The notes under the pieces were generated by a model. That model did not search any database. It worked only from the letters and a program-made list of their open reading frames with translations, and was not told the DNA's origin. Of a stretch of 64,000 nucleotides of DNA, positions 43,523-52,550 are shown piece after piece (position 1 is the first letter of the stretch; every line of letters starts with the position of its first letter). The position numbers and the translations under genes were made by a program. This stretch comes from QFOX01 sp033763655. GTDB taxonomy: Bacteria > Pseudomonadota > Alphaproteobacteria > Rickettsiales > UBA3002. The DNA lies in NCBI GenBank assembly GCA_033763655.1, contig JANRKD010000004.1, positions 62,001 through 126,000 on the forward strand, written 5' to 3'.

Positions 43523-45430
43523 CTATGTGCCTAAAGCGTTTCCAGTTCTGCTACCGGGCGTGTTATTTTGTGCCATTGAAGCATTGTTACCACCCGTGAC
43601 ATTTTGGAAAGCAGCAAGAAGCTCCTTCTGAATCGACGGGTCCTTAAGCGCAGCTTCCAGCCTTTCGTCCATTGTGCCATCGACATTCATGCCAAGCATT
43701 TTTTCCGCAGCGCCAAGAAGCGGACCCGAAATAATGCCGTCCTTGACTGCGAATGAGGCTCGCTGTTCGGGCGTTAATATGGGTTCTCCTTTAGCATTCA
43801 CAAACTTGGCGAGGAACCCATTGCGCACTGCCTCGTCATTCGACGCAAGGAAAGGAATACGATAATCCTTGGGCGCATCCGATATACCTTTCGACGCCGC
43901 CAATAGAGACGCAAACTGCGCCTGTATCGCGTTCATCTGTACGGTTGCGGGAGGTTGTTCCCCTTCGGGCCCGGGCTCGGTCGCGGCGGTCTTCTCAACC
44001 TCAGGAAGCGTACCCGCGCGGGCTGCCAATGCCTGTGCTTGTAGCCTCTGCATCGCTTCGTCGTTAAACTCCGTCAACCCGTTGCGGCGCAGGAAGTTCG
44101 CTTTCGCCGCGCGGGTATATTGGCCCTCCTTGCCATCCATCGCGTCCACCCCGGCGTCCACATTCCAGCCTCCTGGTTGGCCGGTGTTGAAGCCCAGCGC
44201 TTCGAGATCATACTGAATCTGCTTTTCAATCGGAACCCAGCGGAGATCGCCGTCGGGGAGAGCCTCCTCCACGTTCGCAGCTCCCGCCACCGACGCTTCT
44301 GGCGAGGTACCCGCGCTGATGGCCGTGTCTATTCCCAGAAACTCACCAGCCGAATGATACATAGCAAGCCCTTCCGCCTCATCCGCGAAAGTCTTCGATT
44401 CCGCCCCTTGCTCACGAAGCTCCGCAAAACGGTTCTCAAGCGCAAGAATCGCCAACACCCCGGCCAGTGCTTTTTTCTCTTCGGGGGTGTGGGCAAGAGC
44501 CTTCGTCGCACTGAACCTTTGTCTCTGGATGCTACTACCAAAGACTTCACCGAGAGGGAACGGACGCAGATAATTTTCCACCAACGCCTTATCAAGATGT
44601 TCTCCGTTGCCAATATCCAGCGACAAGATGACACCCTTCGCGATGAGTGGAGCATTTTCCTTTGAGATGTTGAGAGGCACACCGTAAGCAAAAGTTTCGG
44701 AAAGTGCAGCCTGCTCTGCCGCCGCTTCCACCGGGGCTTCCACCGCCGCTGCGCCGGCAGGCGCCACAGCACGCTCAGAAGCGGAGGCCTGCGGGTTTTT
44801 TACGCCTTCTTTCCGCTGAATATCTCTTAATTCTTCAAGTGCATCTTCTACGGTATCGAACATATCCGCCCGATCGTCATCGAAAAACCCAATGCCGTAT
44901 TTTTCCTTATAATCCAGCTTGGCGTTGCGGATATTCACCAACGCCTCCTCAATCGAGATATCCTTACCATTGTAGTAGGAATCAAGGAGGCGCATAACCT
45001 CCTGACGCTTATCAAGGTTATATGTCGTTCCGTTTACAGCGCGTTCAATCTGGGTCAAATTTTTGAGGGTATTATTCCAATGCGCATAACCTGCGTAACG
45101 AATAGCTTCTTCGCGGTGATCATCAAAATCTGGGACTTTGATAACCGAATCCCCCTTTTTCTGAGCCGCGACAATGCGCATTTGCAGGGAGAGATAGGCG
45201 ATGGCATCACCAAGTATGCCGGACTGCTGCGCGTTCTTTGCCTTGACGGCCTGATCATACTGGCCATACAGCGCAATCTGCGCCTCCCCTAGCGTTGCCA
45301 CCTCCGAGGTTGCCTTCAGCACCGCGCTCAGTGGGGCTATATCGGCGCTGCGCCGCTTATACAGCGCCTGCATATACCCGACCGCAAGCTCCTCCGGGTT
45401 TTTCCCCGCGATGAACATCTCCCGTGCCAT
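43523..45430 (-). CDS. Large orphan protein with peptidoglycan-binding-like segment
   Basis: This 635-residue cytosolic-looking protein has no signal peptide or membrane span. The N-terminal 210 residues are helical and charged, a Pro/Ala linker follows (about 220-245), then a mixed domain. At about 402-453, IQYDLEALGFN...DGKEGQYTRAAKANFLRRNGL resembles the PG_binding_1 repeat (iQ..L..LGF...DG..G..T..A...F....GL). The C-terminus is helical and low-complexity. AGGGAG precedes ATG 45430. It could be a wall-targeted or secreted effector, with the glucosaminidase at 50336 as a conceivable functional relative. Both ideas are inference. Confidence 0.65.
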   Translation of the reverse strand: MAREMFIAGKNPEELAVGYMQALYKRRSADIAPLSAVLKATSEVATLGEAQIALYGQYDQAVKAKNAQQSGILGDAIAYLSLQMRIVAAQKKGDSVIKVPDFDDHREEAIRYAGYAHWNNTLKNLTQIERAVNGTTYNLDKRQEVMRLLDSYYNGKDISIEEALVNIRNAKLDYKEKYGIGFFDDDRADMFDTVEDALEELRDIQRKEGVKNPQASASERAVAPAGAAAVEAPVEAAAEQAALSETFAYGVPLNISKENAPLIAKGVILSLDIGNGEHLDKALVENYLRPFPLGEVFGSSIQRQRFSATKALAHTPEEKKALAGVLAILALENRFAELREQGAESKTFADEAEGLAMYHSAGEFLGIDTAISAGTSPEASVAGAANVEEALPDGDLRWVPIEKQIQYDLEALGFNTGQPGGWNVDAGVDAMDGKEGQYTRAAKANFLRRNGLTEFNDEAMQRLQAQALAARAGTLPEVEKTAATEPGPEGEQPPATVQMNAIQAQFASLLAASKGISDAPKDYRIPFLASNDEAVRNGFLAKFVNAKGEPILTPEQRASFAVKDGIISGPLLGAAEKMLGMNVDGTMDERLEAALKDPSIQKELLAAFQNVTGGNNASMAQNNTPGSRTGNALGT

Positions 45431-45625
45431 TGACTGCTCCCTCATTTTCCGGGCGACGTACTGCGCCCATTTATCAAACCATGCTTCACCCTAGCATACG
45501 AAATACTTAGAAATGATGAAGATTGTGTGACAATTGGTCAGGCTGCAGGCCATGGAGCGCGAGGAAGCACGGCATTGCAACGAACGGGGGAAGGGCTATT
45601 CGCAGCTTAGGCAAAAGCCGCGCAA

Positions 45626-45820
45626 CTACTTATTTTTCAACAAAAATTTTAACTTGTTGACAGCATTTCTTTCCAGCACTTCCCGTAATTCGCGCGGATC
45701 GCCGACAATCACAGCCTCGCGGCCACTGACAGGATCCACCGCAGTCACCTTGACATAGCGCCCCTGCTGCACGAACTCGATGATGTAGGCGGCGGGGTCG
45801 CCGGGTGCCTGATCCGCCAC
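45626..45820 (-). CDS. DUF6898-like small protein
   Basis: The 64 residues read AAYIIEFVQQGRYVKVTAVD, then GREAVIVGDPRELREVLERN. This is a conserved small alphaproteobacterial protein next to CorC/HlyC genes; I believe it corresponds to DUF6898, function unknown. It starts 5 bp after the CorC-type gene, as the last gene of the aroK-aroB-corC operon. Confidence 0.7.
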   Translation of the reverse strand: MADQAPGDPAAYIIEFVQQGRYVKVTAVDPVSGREAVIVGDPRELREVLERNAVNKLKFLLKNK

Positions 45821-45825
45821 GGCGC

Positions 45826-47121
45826 TTACTCCTGCGTATCGTCGAACGCATCCACCAGCCGCTCGACCAGCAACTGCGTAAGCTGGTTGGCGCGTTTCTC
45901 GGCGATGGTGAAACGGTAGCCGAAAAAATCGAACACCGCGCCGACATCAGGAATCACCCGCGCCTCGTGCAGCACCAGCCCGGCGACGGTGGCCGCGTGC
46001 TCGTCGGGCAGATCCCACTCCAACTGGCGGTTGATGTCGCGGATGGTGACGCTGCCCGCCACACGGTAGGCCCGGTCGCCAAACGGGATGATTTCGGCAA
46101 TCACCAACGGGTCGTGCTCGTCGTCGATCTCGCCAACGATTTCTTCGATAATATCCTCCAGCGTGACAATGCCAAGCCATGCGCCATATTCATCGACCAC
46201 GCAGGCGAAATGCCGGCGCTCGCTGCGGAAGGCGTCGAGCTGGTCATCAAGCGAGGTTGTCTCGGGCACGAACCACGGCTTGTGGGCAATGCGGCGGATC
46301 ATCTCGCGCGTCAGGCCGATTTTCTGTGCCCGCACCAGCCGTAGCAAATCCTTGAAGTGTAGCACGCCGACGATATTTTCCGGGTTATCTTTCCACAGCG
46401 GAATGCGGCTGTGGCTGCTGGCGATGGCCTGCGCAATCACCATTTCCGGATCAAGCCCGATATTGATGCTCTCGACCTGCGAGCGGTGGATCATGATTTC
46501 TTCGACCGTGCGCGCGCCAAGGTCGAGGATGCTGGCCAGCATGTCGCGGTCGTCCTTTTCCACCTCGCCTTCGTGGTGGTGCATGTCGATAGCGCCACGG
46601 ATTGCCTGGGCGGCAGGCACCAACGACCGGGGCAATCCGTCATGCACGCCCAGCATTCGCAGGAACGGGTAGTCAATCCACTGCACGATGCGCACGAATG
46701 GCGTCAGCACCCAGCATACCGCATAGAGAAAATAGCTGACCGTCAGGGTCACGCGCTCATTGTTCAGGATGGCGTAGGTTTTCGGCAATACCTCGCCGAA
46801 CGTCACCACGATCACCGTCATGATGGCCGAGGCATAAAACACCCCATCCTCGCCCCACAGCCGGATGGCAAGGCCCGCCGCCAGCGCCGAACCGAGAATA
46901 TGCACCGCGCTGTTACCCAGCAGCAGCGAGCCAATCAGCGCCTCCTTGTCTTTCAGCAATTCGCCGATGCGGCGGGCGCGCGTGTTGCCCTCCTGAATCA
47001 GCTGGAACAGCCGCGACTGCGACATGCCGGTGACCGCCGTCTCCGCCCCTGCAAAAAACGCCGAGGCAATCACGCACAGCGCAATCGCCACCAGAGAAAA
47101 CATCATATCGGCCAGTTCCAT
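45826..47121 (-). CDS. HlyC/CorC (CNNM-type) transporter protein
   Basis: This 431-residue protein has an N-terminal DUF21 membrane domain (about 1-180; SLVAIALCVIASAFFAGAETAVTG). A CBS pair follows (about 205-330; VEEIMIHRSQVESINIG, IVGVLHFKDLL), then a C-terminal CorC_HlyC domain (VAGSVTIRDINRQLEWDLPD). The family is linked to Mg2+ and other divalent metal handling. It lies 31 bp after aroB, a conserved alphaproteobacterial arrangement. Confidence 0.92.
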   Translation of the reverse strand: MELADMMFSLVAIALCVIASAFFAGAETAVTGMSQSRLFQLIQEGNTRARRIGELLKDKEALIGSLLLGNSAVHILGSALAAGLAIRLWGEDGVFYASAIMTVIVVTFGEVLPKTYAILNNERVTLTVSYFLYAVCWVLTPFVRIVQWIDYPFLRMLGVHDGLPRSLVPAAQAIRGAIDMHHHEGEVEKDDRDMLASILDLGARTVEEIMIHRSQVESINIGLDPEMVIAQAIASSHSRIPLWKDNPENIVGVLHFKDLLRLVRAQKIGLTREMIRRIAHKPWFVPETTSLDDQLDAFRSERRHFACVVDEYGAWLGIVTLEDIIEEIVGEIDDEHDPLVIAEIIPFGDRAYRVAGSVTIRDINRQLEWDLPDEHAATVAGLVLHEARVIPDVGAVFDFFGYRFTIAEKRANQLTQLLVERLVDAFDDTQE

Positions 47122-47152
47122 TGTTATCCTATCCGTCGATTATTCCTGATGC

Positions 47153-48259
47153 TTACAGGCAGGAGGCGACCACGTCGAGCGCCAACATGGCATCGACGTT
47201 TTTGGCAACCCGCGCCTGCCCCACCGCGTCGAGCACGACAAAAGTCAGCGTGCCGTTTTCGGCTTTTTTATCCGCACTGAAATGGCGGGCGATAGCGGCG
47301 GCATCCCAGTCATGCGCAACATCATTTGGCACCGCAAGCAGCTTCAGCGATCGCAAATGCGCGGCAAGCTCCGCCCCGGCGGTGGCGTCGATCAACCCGA
47401 GCCGCTGCGACAGGCGGCAAGCCATCACCATCCCGATGCCGACCGCTTCGCCGTGGAGAAGCTTCTCGCCAAAGCCGGTTTCCGCCTCGAGCGCATGCGC
47501 GAAGGTATGGCCGAAATTCAGCAACGCCCGGCGGTCCGCCTCGCACTCATCTTCCGCCACAATGGCCGCTTTCATGCGGCAGGACTCGCGCACCGCATGC
47601 TGGATGGCCTCCGTATTTCCCGCCAGCAGCACCGCACCCTGGCCAAGACACCAGCGGTAGAAGCCCTTATCCATGATAAGGCCATATTTAATGATTTCGG
47701 CATAGCCTGCCCGCATTTCCCGCGCAGGCAAGGTTGCCAGCACGTCGCTATCGGCCAGCACCAATTTCGGCTGATAAAAACTGCCGATGAGATTTTTACC
47801 CGTAGTAGCGTTAATGGCTGTTTTTCCGCCCACCGAACTATCGACCTGCGCCAACAGGCTGGTGGGCACCTGAATAAACGGCACCCCGCGCAACAGCACG
47901 CTGGCGGCGAAACCCACAAGGTCGCCCACCACGCCGCCGCCAAGGGCAATCAGTGTGGTTTTACGGTCGGGCTGCAGCGCCAGTAATTGCTCTATCAACT
48001 GTTCAAAACCGGCGAAACTTTTGCTGCCCTCGCCTGCGGGCACCACCAGCAACTCACACGCAACGCCCTGCGCCCGCAGGTTTGCCTGCAGCGCCGCCGC
48101 GTAGAGCGGTGCCACGTTCGCATCGCTGATAATTACCGCCCGTGGGCCGGCCAGCACTGGCATAATCCATTCATGCGCGCGCGCGAGCAGCCCGCTGCCG
48201 ACGATAATATCGTAGCTGCGTTCACCCAGATCGACGCGTTGGCGGGTAAGCGCACTCAT
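47153..48259 (-). CDS. aroB: 3-dehydroquinate synthase
   Basis: This enzyme of the shikimate pathway converts DAHP to 3-dehydroquinate using NAD and a divalent metal. The 368 residues include VVPAGEGSKSF, LIALGGGVVGDLVGFAASVLLRG, VPTSLLAQVDSSVGGKTAIN and metal-ligand His regions NFGHTFAHALE and LHGEAVGIGM. It overlaps aroK by 4 bp. Confidence 0.96.
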   Translation of the reverse strand: MSALTRQRVDLGERSYDIIVGSGLLARAHEWIMPVLAGPRAVIISDANVAPLYAAALQANLRAQGVACELLVVPAGEGSKSFAGFEQLIEQLLALQPDRKTTLIALGGGVVGDLVGFAASVLLRGVPFIQVPTSLLAQVDSSVGGKTAINATTGKNLIGSFYQPKLVLADSDVLATLPAREMRAGYAEIIKYGLIMDKGFYRWCLGQGAVLLAGNTEAIQHAVRESCRMKAAIVAEDECEADRRALLNFGHTFAHALEAETGFGEKLLHGEAVGIGMVMACRLSQRLGLIDATAGAELAAHLRSLKLLAVPNDVAHDWDAAAIARHFSADKKAENGTLTFVVLDAVGQARVAKNVDAMLALDVVASCL

Positions 48260-48828
48260 AGACCCACCTCCTGATGTTCAAGCGCGGCCACCACCCGCTC
48301 GACCACGCGCTCATGCGGCCCGTCGCTCGAATCAATCACCATATCCGCCAGCGCATAGACGGGATAGCGCTCCTGCATCAGCCGGTCGAGGATGCTGCGT
48401 TTGTCGCCCGTTTCAAGCAGCGGACGGTGGGTGCGTTTGCTGACACGGTCGGTGAGCACGTTCAGCTCCGCGCGCAGCCACACCGAGGTGGCGCGCTGCT
48501 TAATCATCGCGCGCACCGCCGGTTGCATCCAGGCGCCGCCGCCGGTGGCCAGCACCATGGGCTCCTCGCCCAGTAACCGGTTGATAACCCGTTGTTCCAG
48601 ATCGCGGAAAATGGCCTCCCCGTGGATGGTAAAAATATCGGCGACACAACAACCGGCGGCAGCCTCGATTTCCTCGTCGGAATCGACAAAACGCCAGCCA
48701 ATCTGCTTCGCCAGCCTGCGGCCAATGGTCGATTTCCCCGCCCCCATCAGGCCGACCAGCACCAATGGCCGGGTGCGCCAGTGGGCAGGCCCGTCTTGGT
48801 TTGCTGTGGTAAGCTCGTTCATGCCCAT
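48256..48828 (-). CDS. aroK: Shikimate kinase
   Basis: This kinase phosphorylates shikimate with ATP. Walker A is LMGAGKSTIGRRLA, the substrate motif is FVDSDEEIE, GGGAWM is the glycine-rich loop, and R-rich lid residues are SKRTHRPLL. Starts at 48828 or 48822 fit the family, though neither has a strong ribosome site; the frame is open to 48891. It leads the aroK-aroB-corC-DUF6898 operon. Confidence 0.94.
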   Translation of the reverse strand: MGMNELTTANQDGPAHWRTRPLVLVGLMGAGKSTIGRRLAKQIGWRFVDSDEEIEAAAGCCVADIFTIHGEAIFRDLEQRVINRLLGEEPMVLATGGGAWMQPAVRAMIKQRATSVWLRAELNVLTDRVSKRTHRPLLETGDKRSILDRLMQERYPVYALADMVIDSSDGPHERVVERVVAALEHQEVGL

Positions 48829-48921
48829 ACAAATAGTTGACTCATCGAATGTAACAGAGCACAAGGGTAGCGGCTTTGCCATAGAATTCAACTATCAACC
48901 ACCATCCTTACATGAGGCGTT

Positions 48922-49281
48922 ATGACTACCCCTGCAAAAAACAAAAACCTGATTGTCATCCTCGCAGCCGTTGCCGTTGTGGCCGCTGTTGCGGTGGCTG
49001 TCACCTCCGGCACCTCGACCCCGACCCAGGAAGCGATCAGCGAAGAAGTGCCCGTCACCACGACGGATGACACCGTAACCACCCCGGCTCCGGAAGCTGC
49101 TGCTCCGGTTGATGCGGCTGCTCCGGTCGATGCGGCTGCACCAGTTGATGCGGCTGCCCCGGTTGATGCGGCTGCTCCTGCGGCTGCACCAGTTGATGCT
49201 GCTGCACCTGCGGCTGCTCCGGCAGAAGCTGCTGCACCTGCAACTGCACCGGCACCTGCTGCTGCACCGGCTGCTCACTAA
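48922..49281 (+). CDS. Membrane-anchored Ala/Pro repeat protein
   Basis: This 119-residue protein has an N-terminal anchor (LIVILAAVAVVAAVAVAV, about residues 10-27), an acidic Thr-rich spacer, and a tail of AAPVDA-type repeats. The DNA from about 49096 repeats an 18-bp unit roughly four times, then degenerates into Ala/Pro codons. GAGGCG precedes the ATG. The architecture suggests a periplasm-spanning or envelope spacer protein. The repeat number is likely to vary between strains. Confidence 0.7.
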   Translation: MTTPAKNKNLIVILAAVAVVAAVAVAVTSGTSTPTQEAISEEVPVTTTDDTVTTPAPEAAAPVDAAAPVDAAAPVDAAAPVDAAAPAAAPVDAAAPAAAPAEAAAPATAPAPAAAPAAH

Positions 49282-49294
49282 CTGTTACGCGTAA

Positions 49295-50272
49295 ATGCGC
49301 ACGACGTTACACGCCATCCCGGCCGCATGGTTGGGGTGGCGTGATGCGTTCCTCGAAATGCTGGTCGCCACCCGTGGCGCTTCGCTTTCGACGCGCGATT
49401 CCTACCGGCGCGATCTGGCGGATTTCTTTGTCTACGCCCACGAACACCGCCTCGATATGCAGGCGATGGAACATCGCCACATTGCCAATTACCTCGCTGA
49501 TTTAACCGACCGCGCCATGGCGCCAGCCACGCTGGCCCGTCGCCGCTCGGCGCTCGCGCAATGGTTCAAGTTCCTGATCAGCGAGCGACTACTCAGCGAA
49601 AACCCGGTGCTGCTCGTGCGCACCCCCAAACGCGGGCGGCGGCTACCGAAACTCCTGTCGAAAGCCGAAGTGGCACAGCTGATTGCGCGGGCGCACCGCG
49701 ACCACTCGGCCGAGGGCCTGCGACTGAATGCGCTGATGGAGATTCTCTACGCCTCGGGAATGCGCGTCAGCGAACTGGTCGGCCTCACCCTGCAGCATAT
49801 CCAGCGCGACCCGAAACGCCCAAAGCATATCGCGCCCTATTTTCTTATCACCGGCAAGGGCAGCAAAGACCGTATCGTGCCGCTGCATGCGGGCGCAGTG
49901 GCCGCATTGCGCCACTACCTCGCGGTGCGGGCCGCGTTTATTCCGGAACCGCTGGATTCAAAATGGCTGTTCCCTGATTTCCTGAAAAGCGGGCGGGCCA
50001 CCGCCGAGGGCCATATCAGCCGCCACAAATTCGCCGTCGCCCTCAAGAAGCTGTGCCATGCGGTCGGCATCGACCCGGCTCGCTGCTCACCGCACACGCT
50101 GCGCCATTCTTTCGCCACCCATTTGCTCGAAGGTGGCGCCGATTTACGCGTGATTCAGGAATTGCTTGGCCATGCCGACATCGCCACCACGCAGATTTAT
50201 ACCCATGTGGCGGATGCGCGCCTCAACCGCGTGGTCAACGAGAAGCACCCGCTGGCGAAGGAGCATGGCTAG
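49295..50272 (+). CDS. xerD: Tyrosine recombinase XerD
   Basis: This 325-residue protein has an N-terminal SAM-like core-binding domain (FLEMLVATRGASLSTRDSYR). The catalytic domain contains the conserved Arg (ASGMRVSELVGL), TPHTLRHSF (H-x-L-R), LLGHADIATTQIYTHV with the nucleophilic Tyr. It resolves chromosome dimers at dif with XerC. It starts 13 bp after the repeat-protein gene. It could in principle be a mobile-element recombinase, but the core-gene setting and motifs fit XerD. Confidence 0.88.
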   Translation: MRTTLHAIPAAWLGWRDAFLEMLVATRGASLSTRDSYRRDLADFFVYAHEHRLDMQAMEHRHIANYLADLTDRAMAPATLARRRSALAQWFKFLISERLLSENPVLLVRTPKRGRRLPKLLSKAEVAQLIARAHRDHSAEGLRLNALMEILYASGMRVSELVGLTLQHIQRDPKRPKHIAPYFLITGKGSKDRIVPLHAGAVAALRHYLAVRAAFIPEPLDSKWLFPDFLKSGRATAEGHISRHKFAVALKKLCHAVGIDPARCSPHTLRHSFATHLLEGGADLRVIQELLGHADIATTQIYTHVADARLNRVVNEKHPLAKEHG

Positions 50273-50335
50273 AGGATTTTCGAGGGGTTTTGGCACTCGT
50301 GCGTGCTCGTTTGCAGGGTTGTGGAATCAGCAGAG

Positions 50336-51037
50336 TTACGATACCGAGTGGGCCGGTGGTGTGGCTGAAGGCCTGCCTGCTGGCGTGTGCGGGGCGCGTT
50401 CGGGGGCGGTGGCCACTTGCGATTCCTGACCAAAAATAGCTGCTGAAATGGAACCAAACAATCCCTTCAGAAGCTCGGCAATGGCGTTCATAAAATCACC
50501 CCAGACACCCGGATTGCTATCACGCTGCTCCGCCAAACGCTGGCGCGTCTGCTCAAAACGAGCATCCTCTCTATTGTACCCCGCATAGGATACATCGTCG
50601 AATCGGGTCAAATCATACTGGGTGATAATCTGTTTCAATTTGGCAGTATATTTCGGGTCGGTCGCATAGCCGGCCCGTTGCAACGCATCTGCCGCCTCGT
50701 TCGCGTCACCGGCCACCAACACCCCTGCATAGCGCTTGTTGTCAGAGAGGAATCGACCATAATCCTCGATGGATTGCTGAAACCCTGCATAGGCACGAAA
50801 TTTATCGTTCATGCCCACACGTGAGCCATTCAGATACTCATGCGTGGCCATATCAATGGTTGCCCCTCGCCACGACGCGCCCGATTTTATTCCAAACAGA
50901 TTATTGCCTTTGCTACGCTCGCCCCAGCCAGATTCAAGCGCGGCTTGTGCAATCGCAATGCTCGCCGGCACGCCATACTTCGCCTGCACTTCTTGTGCAG
51001 GCTTGGCCATTGCTTCAATAAAATCCTGCTGGTTCAT
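50336..51037 (-). CDS. FlgJ-type glucosaminidase
   Basis: About 233 residues contain a glycoside-hydrolase 73 (FlgJ C-terminal) domain: GVPASIAIAQAALESGWGER with the catalytic Glu, GNNLFGIKSGASW, FRAYAGFQQSIEDYGRFL and YATDPKYTAKLKQIITQYDL. The C-terminus is Pro/Ala-rich. No signal peptide is seen, so export would need another route (phage-like lysis, Tad or effector secretion), or it acts on released wall. The start at 51037 (MNQQDF) is chosen; ATGs at 51055 and further upstream are possible. Confidence 0.85.
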   Translation of the reverse strand: MNQQDFIEAMAKPAQEVQAKYGVPASIAIAQAALESGWGERSKGNNLFGIKSGASWRGATIDMATHEYLNGSRVGMNDKFRAYAGFQQSIEDYGRFLSDNKRYAGVLVAGDANEAADALQRAGYATDPKYTAKLKQIITQYDLTRFDDVSYAGYNREDARFEQTRQRLAEQRDSNPGVWGDFMNAIAELLKGLFGSISAAIFGQESQVATAPERAPHTPAGRPSATPPAHSVS

Positions 51038-51064
51038 GCTAAAAATATAGCACATCCGCCTCAA

Positions 51065-51641
51065 GGCTTTTATGACAGTTTGATGAAGGTTTCGCCGGAT
51101 TTGAGCTGGATTTCAGGGATTGCCCCGCGCGTCATTGCGGGAGATAGCGCGGCAATCCATCTTTTTTAAGGCCGACCCCGCAATCAATGCGGGGTGACAC
51201 AAATGAGATTGAGGTTGCGAAATGCCACTTATCACCCGACGCTCCTTTTTCTGTAAAGCCCTCACCCGTCGCACCCTATGAAGGATGTGATGCGCCGACC
51301 TCTCCCAAGGGAGAGGTAAAGGCAGCCACGCAACTCTCGACTCTCACCGCGCGACTCTGCCTTGCCGCTTCCCTCCCCTAACCCCTCCCGCAGGCGGGAG
51401 GGGGATACTCCCCTTGCAGCCGACAGCTTACAGCCAACACGCCCAACCCCACCACGTGTCATGCTGAACTTGTTTCAGCATCCAACACGGCGCGTCTGCG
51501 CCGGAGAGTTTTCCTAAAAGGGGCTGGCTGCCAGCGTAAAGCTGGCATGACAAGGGATGGGGAAGTGGCCAGCCCTCTCCCGCAGGCGGGAGGGGGAGCG
51601 ACTCTCCTTGCTGGCTACTGGCGACTGGCTACTGGCAGCAG
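51065..51641. repeat. Repeat-rich intergenic region
   Basis: No gene is seen. It includes an inverted pair near 51128-51197 (CCGCG...CATTGCGG and CCGCAATCAATGCGGGGTGAC), short CTCTCGACTCTC-type repeats, CCCTCCCGCAGGCGGGAGGG hairpins, and the second composite repeat at 51459-51570. Confidence 0.65.
51459..51570. repeat. Second composite repeat type, copy 2 (inverted)
   Basis: It starts with TCATGCTGAACTTGTTTCAG and ends CAAGGGATGGGGAAGTGGCC. Its ends match 39140-39251 in reverse orientation, including the palindrome TCATGCCAGC...GCTGGCATGA. Confidence 0.7.
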
Positions 51642-52523
51642 TTAGCGTTTTCCGGCGGATTTCTGTTTTCTGGCGGCGGGGACGGGCTTATCCGCCTCCT
51701 TCTTCGCGGCCACCCCCAGCATCTCGCAGCTGACCATCGTCACGTCGTAAATCGGGTGCTCCAGCGCGCTCACCGAGGGGCTCGACGCATACATCCACCC
51801 GCGCAACAAGGCCCGCGGCGCCTGCCCCGGCGTTGTGGAAAGCTCGGCAATGTCGAGCAGCCCGGCATAATCCATCTGGCTGTTCTCGGCCGATTTCTGG
51901 CAAGTAACCGCCGTAACCTGCAACTGACCGATTTTCACCGTCTCGTTAGGCCTGATGGTTATCACCTGCGACTGCGCGGTCACCTTGTTCAGCACCCGCA
52001 GCACAACCCGGCGCGGTGCGATCGCCGCCCCTTCGGGCTCGAAAATCGGGCTGGTCAGTTCGGTTGGCTCGGCGGGGTCCTGCTGCACCGGGTCAGCCTC
52101 GGGCGCAACCGGTGTGGGCGGCGCGGCCTCGGATGCCTCGATGGCATCGACATTCTCCACCGGCACCGCTGCCGAAATATGCGGCGCACTCGGGATCACC
52201 GGGCCGGATGGCTCGGCCCGCCCGAACGGCACTTTCGCTGGCAATGCCGCATTTGGTTTGGAAGGGGCGAACGGCGACGGCGCAACTGCCGGTGTCGCAG
52301 GTTCGGCTTTCTGCCAGGGCAAGGGCGCGGCAGGCTCTGCAGCAACGACCGGCGCGTGGCGGGTGCTCAGGATGGAGTCGTCGCGCTGCGCGGGGGCGAT
52401 GCGGTTCATGGCATCGGCAGGGGCCTGAATCACCGGCGGCGCGGGGCTCTCCTGCCCGGCCTGCGCATAGGCCGAAGCAGCCGCTCCCGCCATCAGACAC
52501 AGTAAAACAGGAAGACGCTGCAT
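51642..52523 (-). CDS. Exported DUF2155-domain protein
   Basis: This 293-residue protein has a signal peptide (about 1-20, CLMAGAAASAYAQ) and a long Pro/Ala-rich spacer to about residue 165. The DUF2155 core follows (LRVLNKVTAQSQVITIRPNE, IGQLQVTAVTCQKS, RGWMYASSPSVSALEHPIYD), ending in a Lys-rich tail. The family is alphaproteobacterial, periplasmic and uncharacterised. It follows mlaD in the NDUFA12-lipoprotein-mlaD-DUF2155 series. Confidence 0.88.
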   Translation of the reverse strand: MQRLPVLLCLMAGAAASAYAQAGQESPAPPVIQAPADAMNRIAPAQRDDSILSTRHAPVVAAEPAAPLPWQKAEPATPAVAPSPFAPSKPNAALPAKVPFGRAEPSGPVIPSAPHISAAVPVENVDAIEASEAAPPTPVAPEADPVQQDPAEPTELTSPIFEPEGAAIAPRRVVLRVLNKVTAQSQVITIRPNETVKIGQLQVTAVTCQKSAENSQMDYAGLLDIAELSTTPGQAPRALLRGWMYASSPSVSALEHPIYDVTMVSCEMLGVAAKKEADKPVPAARKQKSAGKR

Positions 52524-52550
52524 GCTGCGCTCAATGCCCGGAAGGGAGCG

